A stretch of DNA of 64,000 bases from Rhizobium sp. NFR07 (GCF_900111905.1 NZ_FOKM01000002.1:496001-560000); one strand, 5' to 3'; positions 35,980-45,905 are shown, counted from the stretch's first letter. The notes: generated from the sequence alone by a model not told the origin. Made by a program: numbers and translations.

Positions 35980-37044
35980 ATGAATAGCTTCAAGCCGCTC
36001 GTCTTTTCCGGTGTGCAGCCCACCGGCAATCTCCATCTCGGCAATTATCTCGGCGCGATCCGCAAATTCGTCGCCCTGCAGGAAAACAACGACTGCATTT
36101 ATTGCGTCGTCGACCTGCATGCCATCACCGCCCAGCTCGTGCATGACGACCTGCGCGGCCAGATCCGTTCGATCGCCGCCGCCTTCATCGCCTCGGGCAT
36201 CGATCCGGTAAAGCATATCGTCTTCAACCAGTCCGCCGTGCCGCAGCATGCCGAACTCGCCTGGGTGTTCAACTGCGTCGCCCGCATCGGCTGGATGAAC
36301 CGCATGACGCAGTTCAAGGACAAGGCCGGCAAGGACCGCGAGAATGCTTCGCTCGGCCTGCTGGCCTATCCGAGCCTGATGGCGGCCGACATCCTCGTCT
36401 ACCGCGCCACCCACGTTCCGGTCGGCGACGACCAGAAGCAGCATCTGGAACTTGCCCGCGACATCGCCCAGAAGTTCAACATCGACTTCCAGGAGAAGAT
36501 CCGCACGACCGGCACGGGCGTCGACATGGTCGTCGGCGAAGAGCCGATCCACGGCTATTTCCCGCTGGTGGAGCCGCTGATCGGCGGCCCGGCACCGCGC
36601 GTCATGTCGCTGCGCGACGGCACCAAGAAGATGTCGAAATCCGATCCGTCGGACCTGTCGCGCATCAACCTGATGGACGAGCCGGAAGAGATCGCCAAGA
36701 AGATCCGCAAGGCCAAGACCGATCCGGAAGGCCTGCCGAGCGAACTCGAAGGTCTGGCCGGCCGTCCGGAAGCCGACAACCTCGTCGGCATCTATGCGGC
36801 GCTCGCCGACAAGACCAAGGCGGACGTGCTTGCCGAATTCGGCGGCCAGCAGTTCTCGGTCTTCAAGCCGGCGCTGGCGGATCTCGCCGTCGAGGTTCTG
36901 GCACCGATCAGCGCCGAGATGCGCCGCCTTCTCGACGACACGACCCATATCGACGCGATCCTCAAGGATGGCGGCGAGCGGGCCGGCGCCCGGGCCCGGA
37001 AGGTCATGGACGAAGTCTTCGACATCATCGGCTTCCTGCGCTGA
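35980..37044 (+). CDS. trpS: Tryptophanyl-tRNA synthetase
   Basis: This class I synthetase charges tRNA-Trp. The 354-residue product has the HIGH-like motif [12 protein letters not shown] near residue 15 and the KMSKS loop in [13 protein letters not shown]. Length is typical for bacterial TrpS. It is followed by a clear intrinsic terminator and lies in the murJ-trpS-usp-nifU order of rhizobia, though here several unrelated genes (32,204-35,843) separate it from murJ. Confidence 0.97.
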   Translation: MNSFKPLVFSGVQPTGNLHLGNYLGAIRKFVALQENNDCIYCVVDLHAITAQLVHDDLRGQIRSIAAAFIASGIDPVKHIVFNQSAVPQHAELAWVFNCVARIGWMNRMTQFKDKAGKDRENASLGLLAYPSLMAADILVYRATHVPVGDDQKQHLELARDIAQKFNIDFQEKIRTTGTGVDMVVGEEPIHGYFPLVEPLIGGPAPRVMSLRDGTKKMSKSDPSDLSRINLMDEPEEIAKKIRKAKTDPEGLPSELEGLAGRPEADNLVGIYAALADKTKADVLAEFGGQQFSVFKPALADLAVEVLAPISAEMRRLLDDTTHIDAILKDGGERAGARARKVMDEVFDIIGFLR

Positions 37045-37065
37045 TCCATCGTTGAAAATAACGTG

Positions 37066-37100
37066 AAACCCGCCGTCAATTGCGGCGGGTTTTCATTTTT
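37066..37100 (+). terminator. Intrinsic terminator of trpS
   Basis: A perfect 10-bp stem (AAACCCGCCG at 37066-37075, complement at 37083-37092) with a 7-base loop is followed by T-rich sequence. It lies 22 bases after the trpS stop. Confidence 0.88.
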
Positions 37101-37165
37101 GCGGGTTGGTATAAGGTCCGCGACGCGACCGCGTCGGTCGAGAATACGGGCAATGAGGGGACGCC

Positions 37166-37657
37166 ATGGTTTCCAAGAGACTTTCGCGGCTGGAAGGACA
37201 CCGGCGCAAATTCATGGCCGTCATCGACGGCACGCCCGAATGCGAGAAAGCGGTCCATTACGCCGGCCGCCGCGCCAAGAATTCCAATGGCGGTTTGGTC
37301 CTCCTCTACATCATCCCGGAAGGCGACTTCCAGCAATGGCTCGGCGTCGAGCAGATCATGCGGGCCGAGGCCATGGAGCAGGCCGAGGCCGTCATGGCCA
37401 AATCCGCGCAGAAGGTCCGTGAAGCGATCGGCATCGATCCCGAAATCGTCATCCGGGAAGGCAGCGCCACCGAGCAGATCAACGCGCTGGTGGAGGAGGA
37501 TCGCGACATCGCCGTCCTCGTTCTCGCCGCCGGTTCGGCCAAGGAAGGCCCGGGTCCGCTCGTTTCCGCCATCGGCGGCCGCGGCACCGCTTTCCCCATC
37601 CCCGTCACCGTTCTGCCTGATACATTGTCCGACGAGGAAATCGACGCACTGGCATGA
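37166..37657 (+). CDS. Universal stress protein (UspA family)
   Basis: The 163-residue single-domain Usp starts with a basic tail (MVSKRLSRLEGHRRKFMAVI) and has the beta1 DGTPECEKAVHYA and helix region, then EIVIREGSATEQI and the VLAAGSAKEGPGPLVS segment that resembles the nucleotide-binding G-2x-G-9x-G(S/T) motif. Usp proteins bind ATP or AMP and help survival under stress. It has the same position, between trpS and the nifU-like gene, as in related rhizobia. Confidence 0.88.
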   Translation: MVSKRLSRLEGHRRKFMAVIDGTPECEKAVHYAGRRAKNSNGGLVLLYIIPEGDFQQWLGVEQIMRAEAMEQAEAVMAKSAQKVREAIGIDPEIVIREGSATEQINALVEEDRDIAVLVLAAGSAKEGPGPLVSAIGGRGTAFPIPVTVLPDTLSDEEIDALA

Positions 37658-37691
37658 TCTCGCTATTGACCGGGAGATTGCAAAGGCGCAC

Positions 37692-37738
37692 TTGAACCCA
37701 AAGATGAGAAAGTTTATCTTCTTTGGAAGAATTCTAAA
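37692..37738 (+). promoter_or_regulatory. Promoter with Irr/ICE-like inverted repeat before the nifU-like gene
   Basis: TTGAAC (37692-37697) and TATCTT (37715-37720), 17 bases apart, form a likely promoter. Directly after it lies TTTGGAA-GAA-TTCTAAA (37722-37738), an inverted repeat with 6 of 7 pairs that resembles the iron control element bound by the heme-responsive regulator Irr in rhizobia. Covering the start of transcription, it would suit repression under low iron. The gene start is 33 bases further on. Confidence 0.6.
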
Positions 37739-37770
37739 CTTAGCGCCGCTCGCCGGCCAGGAGCACGACC

Positions 37771-38337
37771 ATGTTCATTCAGACGGAAACCACGCCGAAC
37801 CCGGCGACGCTGAAGTTCCTCCCCGGCAAGGTGGTCCTCGAAAAAGGTACGGCTGAGTTCCGCAATGGCGACGAAGCCGACGCTTCGCCGCTGGCGGCGC
37901 GTCTCTTCGACGTGCCCGGCGTCACCGGCGTCTATTTCGGCTACGACTTCATCACCGTCACCAAGTCCAACTCGGAATGGCAGCACCTGAAGCCGGCGAT
38001 CCTCGGATCGATCATGGAACACTTCATGTCCGGCCAGCCGATCATGGGCGGTGGTTCGTCCATGGCGGAAGACCTGGATGAGGAAGGCGAGTTCTTCGAG
38101 GAAGGTGACGAAACCCTCGTCGCCACGATCAAGGAACTGCTGGAAACCCGCGTTCGTCCGGCCGTCGCGCAGGATGGCGGCGATATCACCTTCAAGGGCT
38201 TCAAGGACGGCACCGTCTATCTCAACATGAAGGGCGCCTGCTCGGGCTGCCCGTCATCGACGGCGACGCTCAAGCACGGGGTGCAGAACCTGCTCAAGCA
38301 CTTCGTTCCCGAAGTGCAGGCCGTCGAGGCGCTCTGA
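37771..38337 (+). CDS. NifU/NfuA-like Fe-S cluster scaffold or carrier
   Basis: The 188-residue protein has an N-terminal Nfu domain (MFIQTETTPNPATLKFLPGK), an acidic linker, and the NifU C-terminal domain with the cluster-binding pair C157 and C160 in MKGACSGCPSST. Such proteins carry [4Fe-4S] clusters to target enzymes. A candidate client in this window is MiaB, a two-cluster radical-SAM enzyme (inference). An Irr-like operator upstream suggests iron control. The gene starts 113 bases after usp and ends 18 bases before tsaB. Confidence 0.93.
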   Translation: MFIQTETTPNPATLKFLPGKVVLEKGTAEFRNGDEADASPLAARLFDVPGVTGVYFGYDFITVTKSNSEWQHLKPAILGSIMEHFMSGQPIMGGGSSMAEDLDEEGEFFEEGDETLVATIKELLETRVRPAVAQDGGDITFKGFKDGTVYLNMKGACSGCPSSTATLKHGVQNLLKHFVPEVQAVEAL

Positions 38338-38355
38338 CGTCCGGCGAATGCATCC

Positions 38356-39021
38356 ATGATCACACTGGCCATCGACACCGCGGGAATTGACTGTTCTGCG
38401 GCTGTCTACGACGATTCGTCGAACAAGTTGCTCTCCGCCGTTTCCGAGGAGATCGGCAAGGGACATGCCGAGCGCCTGATGGCCGTCATCGACCAGGCAC
38501 TGGACGAGGCTTCCGTCGATCTTCACGGTGTTGGCCGTATCGCGGTCGTCGTCGGACCGGGCTCGTTTACCGGCATCCGCGTCGGCGTGGCGGCGGCCCG
38601 TGGCTTTGCCCTGTCGCTCGGCATCGAATGCGTCGGCGTAACCACGCTGGAAACGCTGGCCGCCCACTATCTGGCAAGCAATCCCGGCAGCCCTGTGGTC
38701 GTGACGATGGATGCCAAGCGCGAGGAAATTTACGCTCAGGCTTTTTCACCGGAAGGCGTGGCACTCAACGAAGCGGCAGCCCTTTCTGCTGCCGACGTCC
38801 GCGAACTGGTAACGTCGTTTTCGGCGCAGGCAACAGGCTCGTGGAGCGGTAACGTCTCAGACAAGGGGGCCGACAGGCCGTCATCGCCCGACCGTTTCGA
38901 TATCGGCACCGTGGCACGCATTGGAGCGGCCAAGGATGCGGGCGAGGGTAGGCCGAAGCCGCTTTATCTGCGTGGACCGGACGCCAAGCCACAGACCGGA
39001 TTTGCGCTGGCAAGAGTGTAG
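38356..39021 (+). CDS. tsaB: tRNA threonylcarbamoyladenosine biosynthesis protein TsaB
   Basis: TsaB partners TsaD and TsaE in making t6A37 of ANN-decoding tRNAs. The 221-residue protein has the ASKHA-type start LAIDTAGIDCSAAVYD and the family motif VVVGPGSFTGIRVGVAAARGFA. It sits 3 bases before rimI, the common tsaB-rimI pairing. The C-terminal third is divergent, as usual. Confidence 0.93.
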   Translation: MITLAIDTAGIDCSAAVYDDSSNKLLSAVSEEIGKGHAERLMAVIDQALDEASVDLHGVGRIAVVVGPGSFTGIRVGVAAARGFALSLGIECVGVTTLETLAAHYLASNPGSPVVVTMDAKREEIYAQAFSPEGVALNEAAALSAADVRELVTSFSAQATGSWSGNVSDKGADRPSSPDRFDIGTVARIGAAKDAGEGRPKPLYLRGPDAKPQTGFALARV

Positions 39022-39024
39022 GCG

Positions 39025-39519
39025 ATGTTCGACGACTATCTGAGCTGGAAGCCGTTCTTCGAGGTCGTACCCATGGAAGGGGCCGATTGCCGTGAGATTT
39101 CCGAACTCCACGGCTTCCGCTTCCCGCGCCAGTGGAGCGACGGAGAGTTCCAGAACCTGCTGATGCAGGAAAACGTCTTTGGCTTCGTCGCACGCCAGAC
39201 CAATGCCTTTTTTTCGAGGCCGATGGCCGGCTTTGTCCTGAGCCGCGAGGCGGCGGGCGAGGCTGAAATTCTGACGGTCGCGGTATCGGAAAAATTCGGT
39301 CGCCAGGGCCTTGGCTGGCGGCTGATGCAGGCGGCGCTTCGTGAGGCTTCGTCGCGCGGAGCCGACAGCATGTTTCTCGAAGTCGAGGCGGAAAATGCGG
39401 CGGCGGTGGCGCTCTATGGCAAGCTCGGATTTGCCCGGATCGCCGAGCGGCCGGCCTATTACACAGGGGCCGATGGCAGGCGGACGGCGGCGCTTGTCAT
39501 GAGCCGAGTTCTTCGCTAG
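39025..39519 (+). CDS. rimI: GNAT acetyltransferase, RimI type
   Basis: RimI acetylates the N-terminal alanine of ribosomal protein S18. The 164-residue product has GNAT motif A (ILTVAVSEKFGRQGLGWRLM, with the acetyl-CoA loop RQGLG) and motif B (FLEVEAENAAAVALYGKLGF, with the conserved Asn and Tyr). It directly follows tsaB and precedes the fur-like gene. The substrate is assigned from gene order; other protein targets are possible. Confidence 0.85.
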   Translation: MFDDYLSWKPFFEVVPMEGADCREISELHGFRFPRQWSDGEFQNLLMQENVFGFVARQTNAFFSRPMAGFVLSREAAGEAEILTVAVSEKFGRQGLGWRLMQAALREASSRGADSMFLEVEAENAAAVALYGKLGFARIAERPAYYTGADGRRTAALVMSRVLR

Positions 39520-39557
39520 TCCCTAATCTCAATCAAGCTTAAGGGGGCCGGGACGTC

Positions 39558-39986
39558 ATGACGGACCTTTCCAAGACACTGGAAGAATTGTGTGCCGAGA
39601 AAGGCATGCGCATGACGGAGCAGCGCCGGGTCATCGCGCGGACCCTGCAGGAATCGGACGACCATCCGGACGTCGAAGAACTGTATCGCCGCTCGTCCAA
39701 GGTTGATCCGCGCATCTCCATCTCGACCGTCTATCGAACGGTAAAACTGTTCGAGGACGAGGGTATAATCGAGCGTCACGATTTCCGTGACGGCCGCTCG
39801 CGCTACGAGACCGTGCCGGAAGAGCATCACGATCACATGATCGACTTGAACACCGGCCATGTGATCGAGTTCAACTCGCCGGAAATCGAGGCGCTGCAGG
39901 AGCGGATCGCCCGCGAGCACGGCTTTCGTCTGGTCGGACATCGGTTGGAGCTCTACGGCATCCCGCTCGACAAGGACGACGAGTAG
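39558..39986 (+). CDS. Fur-family metal regulator, probably manganese-type (Mur)
   Basis: The 142-residue product has the Fur winged helix (STVYRTVKLFEDEGIIERH) and the metal-site segment EEHHDHMIDL at residues 88-97. In iron-type Fur the segment usually reads HHDHxxC and leads into a CxxC motif; here Cys is replaced by Asp and no CxxC exists, as in rhizobial Mur, which senses manganese. The only Cys is C12. Rhizobia regulate iron mainly by RirA and Irr, so a manganese role is likely. It lies between rimI and olsA, 12 bases before olsA. Confidence 0.88.
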   Translation: MTDLSKTLEELCAEKGMRMTEQRRVIARTLQESDDHPDVEELYRRSSKVDPRISISTVYRTVKLFEDEGIIERHDFRDGRSRYETVPEEHHDHMIDLNTGHVIEFNSPEIEALQERIAREHGFRLVGHRLELYGIPLDKDDE

Positions 39987-39998
39987 GAACGCCCTGCG

Positions 39999-40832
39999 GT
40001 GATCACCAACATCCGGATCGGCCTGATCATCGTCTGTCTCGTGGCGGTCACGCTGGTCCTCCTGCCGTTCCAGCTGGTGGGCCTCGCCTTCGATCTCAAG
40101 ATCCGTCGCTACGTGCCGCGGCTCTGGCATCGTTCGGCCTGCTGGCTGCTCGGCATCCGCATCCGCACCCACGGTCATCTGGAGCGCCGGCGCCCGCTGA
40201 TGCTCGCCGCCAACCATGTCTCGTGGAAGGACATCCTCGTCCTCGGCGCCGTCGCCGACGTCATCTTCATCGCCAAGGCGGAAGTGGCTGATTGGCCGAT
40301 CTTCGGCGTACTCGCCAAGCTGCAGAAATGCATCTTCGTGGTGCGCGAGGAAAAGCGCCGCACCGGTGATCAGGTCAACGAGATCGCCGCCCGGATGAAT
40401 GCCGGCGAGATCGTCGTCCTCTTCCCCGAGGGCACGACCTCCGATGGCAACCGCCTGATGGAGGTGAAGTCGTCGCTGTTCGGCGCAGCCGCCGCAGCCG
40501 CTCCCGCAACGCCCGGCAATCTGGTGCATGTGCAGCCCGTGACGCTCGCCTATACAAGGGTTCACGGCATGGCGATGGGCCGCTTCCACCGTCCGCTCGC
40601 CGCATGGCCTGGTGATATTGAGCTGGCGCCGCATCTCTTGGGCGTGATGAAGGAAGGCGCGCTCGATGTGGATGTGGCTTTCGGCGACACGATCGACTTC
40701 AAGGCGGGCGACAATCGCAAGCATCTGAGCCAGAACGTCACCGCGCAACTCCGTCGCATGCTCATCCGCCATCTGCGGCAGCGCGAATACGACGCGAATG
40801 ACGGCGCAACCGATGGCGGCAGCGTGAACTGA
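39999..40832 (+). CDS. olsA: Lyso-ornithine lipid O-acyltransferase OlsA (PlsC family)
   Basis: OlsA acylates the hydroxyl of lyso-ornithine lipid made by OlsB. The 277-residue protein has an N-terminal membrane segment (residues about 7-28), the acyltransferase motif H73-x4-D78 in NHVSWKD, and the FPEGTTSDG motif. The start is GTG at 39999. PlsC-family proteins can act on lyso-phosphatidic acid instead; the OlsA call rests on this gene's position just before miaB and after the fur-like gene, as in S. meliloti. Its partner olsB is 20 kb away. Confidence 0.78.
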   Translation: MITNIRIGLIIVCLVAVTLVLLPFQLVGLAFDLKIRRYVPRLWHRSACWLLGIRIRTHGHLERRRPLMLAANHVSWKDILVLGAVADVIFIAKAEVADWPIFGVLAKLQKCIFVVREEKRRTGDQVNEIAARMNAGEIVVLFPEGTTSDGNRLMEVKSSLFGAAAAAAPATPGNLVHVQPVTLAYTRVHGMAMGRFHRPLAAWPGDIELAPHLLGVMKEGALDVDVAFGDTIDFKAGDNRKHLSQNVTAQLRRMLIRHLRQREYDANDGATDGGSVN

Positions 40833-40952
40833 ACCTATATTGAGTAGGAAAGGCGTCGTTCGCCATTGGCGGCTGAACGGCCTCCCGAAGTCAACCCGAT
40901 CTGAAGTCCTGCCGTGGCGGCATCCCGCGCATCGGCGGTATCTGGAAACATC

Positions 40953-41576
40953 ATGGATCCACTTGGACAGCTGATACACTGGTCGGCGGAATACGGCCTG
41001 CTCGGCGTTTTTCTCGTCGTCCTTTCCGAACGCATCATCCCGATCTTTCCATCCTACGCCATCATGGCGGCAGTCGGCATCGGGGCGGAATCGGGTGCGT
41101 GGTCGCCTGCCGCCGCCCTGATTGCCGCGATCGCAGGCAGTTATATCGGAGGGTCGCTCTACTATTTCTGTGCCGCGAGTGTTTCCGAGGAGCGATCGTT
41201 ACGTTTCCTCACGCGCTTTGCACTCCTGTTCGGAACCTCGTCCGACAAGGTGCAGAAGATGATCTCCTATTTCCGCACAAACCAGGCTGCGCTGTCCTTC
41301 ACCGCCCAGCTTGTGCCGACCGTCAGGCTCGTGGCTCCGGCGATCGCCGGTCTCCTGAAGGTCAATCCCGGCCCCTTCGCCATGGCGGCGTTGTTGGGTG
41401 TCGCCGTCTGGAACTCGCTCTTCTTCCTCATCGGCTATGCCTGTGCGCGCCTCTCCTTCGATGGCAATGTCTCGGAACTGGCGCTGGAACTGCTGATCGT
41501 GTTGATGGTCGTGGAAAGCCTTGCCTTCGTGGTCTGGCGCCGGTGGCGCAGAAAGAAGATGCCGGCGACCGGCTGA
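40953..41576 (+). CDS. DedA-family membrane protein
   Basis: The 207-residue protein has about five hydrophobic segments. DedA features are visible: the [18 protein letters not shown] segment with Glu/Arg/Pro and the amphipathic [18 protein letters not shown] motif with the conserved Arg. DedA/VTT proteins act in lipid-carrier (undecaprenyl phosphate) recycling or lipid scrambling and need the proton motive force. The ATG at 40953 is preferred to a GTG at 40914. Between olsA and miaB. Confidence 0.87.
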   Translation: MDPLGQLIHWSAEYGLLGVFLVVLSERIIPIFPSYAIMAAVGIGAESGAWSPAAALIAAIAGSYIGGSLYYFCAASVSEERSLRFLTRFALLFGTSSDKVQKMISYFRTNQAALSFTAQLVPTVRLVAPAIAGLLKVNPGPFAMAALLGVAVWNSLFFLIGYACARLSFDGNVSELALELLIVLMVVESLAFVVWRRWRRKKMPATG

Positions 41577-41674
41577 GCAGCAGCCCGAAGCCGCATGACA
41601 GCTGTGATCGCTCAGGCCATTCCGACTCATACGAAATGCTTCAACTCGCGCCCTTCTTGCTGTATGAGCCAGCC

Positions 41675-43099
41675 ATGAACGAACACGTCTCCCTTTCCGC
41701 GCCGGCCGAAGAGCCCGTCACCTGTCCCGACACGCGCAGCAATGCGCGCAAGGTCTTCATCAAGACCTACGGCTGTCAGATGAACGTTTACGATTCCACC
41801 CGCATGGGCGATGCCCTGGCTGGCGAGGGATATGTGACGACGGAAGACATGGATGAGGCGGATCTCGTTCTGCTCAACACCTGTCACATCCGCGAAAAGG
41901 CGGCGGAAAAGGTCTATTCCGCACTCGGCCGCCTGCGCGAGATGAAGAAGATCCGTGCCGCCGAAGGCCGCGAATTCATGATCGGCGTCGCAGGCTGCGT
42001 CGCTCAGGCGGAAGGCGAGGAGATCATCCGTCGTGCGCCCGCCGTCGACGTGGTCATTGGCCCGCAGACCTACCACCGCCTGCCGGATGCGCTGAAAAAA
42101 GCCCGCGCCGGTGAGCGTGTCGTCGATACTGAATATGCGGTCGAGGACAAGTTCGCCCATCTGCCCGCAACCGAGAAGAAGGTCATCCGCTCGCGCGGCG
42201 TCACGTCCTTCCTCACCGTGCAGGAAGGCTGCGACAAGTTCTGCACCTTCTGCGTCGTGCCTTACACGCGCGGCTCCGAAGTGTCCCGTCCGGTCGGCCA
42301 GATCATCGATGAGGCGAAGCGCCTCGTCGATGCCGGCGTCCGCGAAATCACGCTGCTCGGCCAGAACGTCAACGCTTGGCGCTCGGAAGACGACAAGGGC
42401 AGGGGGCTCGGGCTCGCCGATCTTCTCTACCGTTTGGCCGACATTCCCGGCCTCGCGCGGCTTCGCTACACGACCAGCCATCCGCGCGACATGGACGACC
42501 GCTTGATCGAGGCCCATCGCGACCTGCGCAATCTTATGCCTTACCTGCATCTTCCGGTACAGGCCGGTTCCGACCGTATCCTGAAAGCCATGAACCGCCG
42601 CCACACCGGTGCGGAATATCTGCGCCTGATCGAGCGCATTCGCGCGGCACGGCCGGATATCGCCATGTCCGGCGATTTCATCGTCGGCTTCCCCGGCGAG
42701 ACCGACCAGGATTTCGAGGACACGCTGAAGATCGTCGAGGATGTGAATTACGCCTCGGCCTTCTCGTTCAAATATTCGAGCCGCCCTGGCACCCCGGGCG
42801 CGGACTTGGCCGATCATGTGGCCGAAGAGGTGAAGACCGAACGTCTGGAGCGATTGCAGACGCTGCTCTTGAAACAGCAGGCCGAATTCGCCACATCCTG
42901 CATTGGAAAGACCATCGATCTGCTGCTGGAAAAGCCGGGCCGCATGCCGGGACAGGTGATTGGACGTTCGCCTTGGCTGCAGTCTGTGAATGTTGATGCA
43001 AAAACATCGCAAATCGGTGAGATTATCAGTGTACGAATCACCGGGACTGGTCCGAACAGCTTGTTTGCCGAGCCGGCAGAGAGTTTAATCAAGGCCTGA
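41675..43099 (+). CDS. miaB: tRNA-2-methylthio-N6-dimethylallyladenosine synthase MiaB
   Basis: MiaB adds the 2-methylthio group to i6A37 of tRNA. The 474-residue protein has the N-terminal cluster cysteines ([23 protein letters not shown]), the radical-SAM CxxxCxxC in [13 protein letters not shown], and a C-terminal TRAM domain. The start is ATG at 41675; another in-frame ATG 39 bases upstream is possible. First gene of the run miaB-phoH-ybeY-hemolysin, which ends in a terminator at 45,906. Confidence 0.96.
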   Translation: MNEHVSLSAPAEEPVTCPDTRSNARKVFIKTYGCQMNVYDSTRMGDALAGEGYVTTEDMDEADLVLLNTCHIREKAAEKVYSALGRLREMKKIRAAEGREFMIGVAGCVAQAEGEEIIRRAPAVDVVIGPQTYHRLPDALKKARAGERVVDTEYAVEDKFAHLPATEKKVIRSRGVTSFLTVQEGCDKFCTFCVVPYTRGSEVSRPVGQIIDEAKRLVDAGVREITLLGQNVNAWRSEDDKGRGLGLADLLYRLADIPGLARLRYTTSHPRDMDDRLIEAHRDLRNLMPYLHLPVQAGSDRILKAMNRRHTGAEYLRLIERIRAARPDIAMSGDFIVGFPGETDQDFEDTLKIVEDVNYASAFSFKYSSRPGTPGADLADHVAEEVKTERLERLQTLLLKQQAEFATSCIGKTIDLLLEKPGRMPGQVIGRSPWLQSVNVDAKTSQIGEIISVRITGTGPNSLFAEPAESLIKA

Positions 43100-43123
43100 C
43101 CAGCAAGTGAGGAGCTTGTTTAC

Positions 43124-44182
43124 TTGAACGCACAAGAATTGGTTTCTTCCACAGCGCGTCAACCCCGATCCGCAGCGACCGATGCCAACCACTTCGTCTT
43201 GACGTTCGAGAATAACAGATTAGCCAGTGAGCTCTTTGGTCAGTTCGACCAGAACCTCAAGCTTCTCGAACAGCGTCTCGGCATTGACGCTCGCCCACGG
43301 GGCAATTCCGTTTCCATTTCCGGTGATGTCGTTGCCACCAACCAGGCAAGGCGCGCACTCGATTTCCTTTATGAGCGACTGCAGAAGGGCGGCTCCGTGG
43401 AAGCATCCGATGTCGAAGGCGCAATCCGCATGGCGCAGGCCGCAGACGACCAGCTGACGCTCCCGACCCTGGAGCGCAAGGCAAAGCTATCCATGGCGCA
43501 GATTTCCACCCGCAAGAAGACCATCCAGGCCCGCACGCCCACTCAGGACGCTTACATGCGCGCCCTGGAACGCGCCGAACTGGTCTTCGGCGTCGGCCCG
43601 GCCGGTACCGGCAAGACCTATCTCGCCTGCGCCCACGCAGCCCAGCTGCTGGAACGCGGTGCCGTCGACAAGATCATCCTCACCCGTCCTGCCGTCGAAG
43701 CGGGTGAACGCCTCGGCTTCCTGCCGGGCGACATGAAGGAAAAGGTCGATCCCTATCTGCGCCCGCTTTACGACGCGCTCTACGACATGATCCCTGCCGA
43801 CAAGGTCGATCGGGCGATCACCGCCGGCGTCATCGAGATCGCGCCGCTCGCCTTCATGCGCGGCCGCACGCTGTCCAACGCCGCGATCATTCTTGACGAG
43901 GCGCAGAACACGACCTCGATGCAGATGAAGATGTTCCTGACGCGTCTGGGCGAAAACGGCCGCATGATCATCACCGGTGACCCGAGCCAGGTCGACCTGC
44001 CGCGCGGCGTCAAATCCGGGCTGGTCGAGGCCCTGCAGATCCTCAAGGGTGTCGAAGGCCTGTCCGTCGTGCGCTTCAAGGATACCGATGTCGTGCGCCA
44101 TCCGCTGGTCGGCCGCATCGTCAAGGCCTATGACGCGCAATATGCCGTCCACGAGGAAAGCGAGGAAGCTCCCGACCGGTAA
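43124..44182 (+). CDS. phoH: PhoH-like ATPase (YbeZ type)
   Basis: The 352-residue protein has an N-terminal KH-like region and the PhoH ATPase domain with Walker [13 protein letters not shown] and Walker [11 protein letters not shown], then [10 protein letters not shown]. YbeZ/PhoH works with the ribosome-associated RNase YbeY, whose gene follows 20 bases later. The start is TTG at 43124, supported by GAGGAG at a good distance. Length is typical. Confidence 0.95.
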   Translation: MNAQELVSSTARQPRSAATDANHFVLTFENNRLASELFGQFDQNLKLLEQRLGIDARPRGNSVSISGDVVATNQARRALDFLYERLQKGGSVEASDVEGAIRMAQAADDQLTLPTLERKAKLSMAQISTRKKTIQARTPTQDAYMRALERAELVFGVGPAGTGKTYLACAHAAQLLERGAVDKIILTRPAVEAGERLGFLPGDMKEKVDPYLRPLYDALYDMIPADKVDRAITAGVIEIAPLAFMRGRTLSNAAIILDEAQNTTSMQMKMFLTRLGENGRMIITGDPSQVDLPRGVKSGLVEALQILKGVEGLSVVRFKDTDVVRHPLVGRIVKAYDAQYAVHEESEEAPDR

Positions 44183-44202
44183 TCCGGCCGGGATCAGCAC
44201 TC

Positions 44203-44712
44203 ATGCCCGAGTTAGACATACAGATCAGCGTGGAAGACGACGGCTGGCCGGATGAGGCCATGCTGGAGGCTTTGAGCGGCAAGGTGCTGGGCGCCGCCGC
44301 GGATTTTCTCGTCCGCGAGGAAGACCAGCCCTTTCCGGACATGGCCCCGGAACTGTCGCTCGTCTTCACCGACGACGATTCCATCCGGGAAATTAACGCC
44401 GAGTGGCGCGGCATGGACAAGCCGACCAACGTCTTGTCTTTCCCCGCTTTTCCGCTCGAACCGGGCGGCATGCCCGGCCCGATGCTGGGCGATATCGTCA
44501 TCGCCAGGCAAACTGTCGAGCGGGAAGCGGTTGATCTCGGCAAGACTTTCGACGATCATCTGACCCATCTTCTGGTCCACGGCTTTCTCCATCTCTTTGG
44601 TTACGACCACATGGAGAAGGACGAGGCGGAGGAGATGGAGGCACTTGAGACTCGTATTCTGGCCGCGCTCGGCCTATCTGACCCCTATGCGGGGCAAGAC
44701 CCGATAATGTAG
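44203..44712 (+). CDS. ybeY: Endoribonuclease YbeY
   Basis: YbeY is a zinc-dependent RNase for 16S rRNA 3'-end maturation and ribosome quality control; in S. meliloti it also affects small-RNA regulation. The 169-residue product has the zinc motif [11 protein letters not shown] and the preceding TNVLSFPAF strand. It lies between phoH and the hemolysin-like gene, the standard order. Confidence 0.96.
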   Translation: MPELDIQISVEDDGWPDEAMLEALSGKVLGAAADFLVREEDQPFPDMAPELSLVFTDDDSIREINAEWRGMDKPTNVLSFPAFPLEPGGMPGPMLGDIVIARQTVEREAVDLGKTFDDHLTHLLVHGFLHLFGYDHMEKDEAEEMEALETRILAALGLSDPYAGQDPIM

Positions 44713-44721
44713 TTTGGAACA

Positions 44722-45894
44722 ATGAACGATTATTCGAGCAATGTCGCCCGCGAGGGCAAGGACAGTTCGGACTCACCCTCGTCAGACGAGGGCAGTAGTT
44801 CGGCAAGGTCCGAACACTCATCCCGATCTCACAATTCCTTCTGGTCGCGGGCCCTGCGCCTGCTGAGGCCGTCGCAGGGCGAACAGCTCCGCGAGGATCT
44901 CGCCGATGCGCTGATGGCCGATACCAATATCAGCAATGCCTTTTCGCCGGACGAGCGCGCGATGTTGCACAACATCCTGCGCTTCCGCGAAGTCCGCGTC
45001 GAGGACATCATGGTGCCGCGCGCCGACATCGAAGCGGTGGACATGACCATGACCATCGGCGAGCTGATGATCCATTTCGAAGAGACGGGCCGCTCGCGCA
45101 TGCCCGTCTACGTTGATAATCTCGACGATGCACGCGGGTTTGTTCACATCCGCGACCTTTTGTCCTACCTCGCCAAGCAAGCGCGCAACAAGCGCCGTGT
45201 CGGCTCTAGAGCCAATTCACCAGCGCAGGTTGCAAATACTATAGAGAAATCCGAAAAGCCTGTCCGCGCACCGAAAGCTGCGTTCGATCTGGGGCGCGTC
45301 AACCTTGAGCAGACAGTGGCCGAAGCCGGTTTGATCCGCAAACTTCTCTTCGTTCCGCCGTCGATGCTGGCATCGGATCTGCTTCGCAGCATGCAGGCCG
45401 CGCGCACGCAGCTTGCCCTCGTCATCGACGAATATGGCGGCACCGACGGTCTCGTGTCCCATGAGGATATCGTGGAAATGGTCATCGGCGATGTCGAGGA
45501 CGAGCACGATTCCGATGAAGTCATGTTTTCCAAGACCGGCGACGACATCTTCGTCGCCGATGCGCGCGTCGAGCTTGAAGAGATCGCCAAGGCAATCGGG
45601 TCGGATTTCGACATCCGCGATCGCCTGGAAGATGTCGACACGCTTGGTGGCCTGATTTTCTCCGCCCTTGGACGCATTCCCGTCCGCGGCGAAGTCGTCC
45701 AGGCCGTTCCCGGGTTCGAATTCCAGATTCTCGAGGCAGATCCCCGCCGGATCAAGCGCGTGCGGATACTGCGCAAACGCGCACTTGCACGCCGCCGCCA
45801 GGTAAAGGGCGAGGAGGCTTTGCCCGCTCCGGCCGTCCCGGCAGGCCTGCTTCCGGCGCCCTCGGAAGACCGTGCATCGCGGCCGGAAGGCTGA
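44722..45894 (+). CDS. CBS-domain hemolysin/CorC-like protein
   Basis: The 390-residue protein has a Ser-rich N-terminus, two CBS domains (REVRVEDIMVPRADIEAVDM opens the first) and a C-terminal CorC/HlyC domain (GRIPVRGEVVQAVPGFEFQI). There are no membrane segments. Enterobacterial CorC (YbeX) is linked to cobalt/magnesium efflux and to ribosome metabolism; the ybeY-ybeX-lnt gene order seen here matches. An insertion of about 30 residues rich in Arg and Lys separates the CBS domains. A terminator follows. Confidence 0.88.
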   Translation: MNDYSSNVAREGKDSSDSPSSDEGSSSARSEHSSRSHNSFWSRALRLLRPSQGEQLREDLADALMADTNISNAFSPDERAMLHNILRFREVRVEDIMVPRADIEAVDMTMTIGELMIHFEETGRSRMPVYVDNLDDARGFVHIRDLLSYLAKQARNKRRVGSRANSPAQVANTIEKSEKPVRAPKAAFDLGRVNLEQTVAEAGLIRKLLFVPPSMLASDLLRSMQAARTQLALVIDEYGGTDGLVSHEDIVEMVIGDVEDEHDSDEVMFSKTGDDIFVADARVELEEIAKAIGSDFDIRDRLEDVDTLGGLIFSALGRIPVRGEVVQAVPGFEFQILEADPRRIKRVRILRKRALARRRQVKGEEALPAPAVPAGLLPAPSEDRASRPEG

Positions 45895-45905
45895 TCGGAT
45901 CCCGC

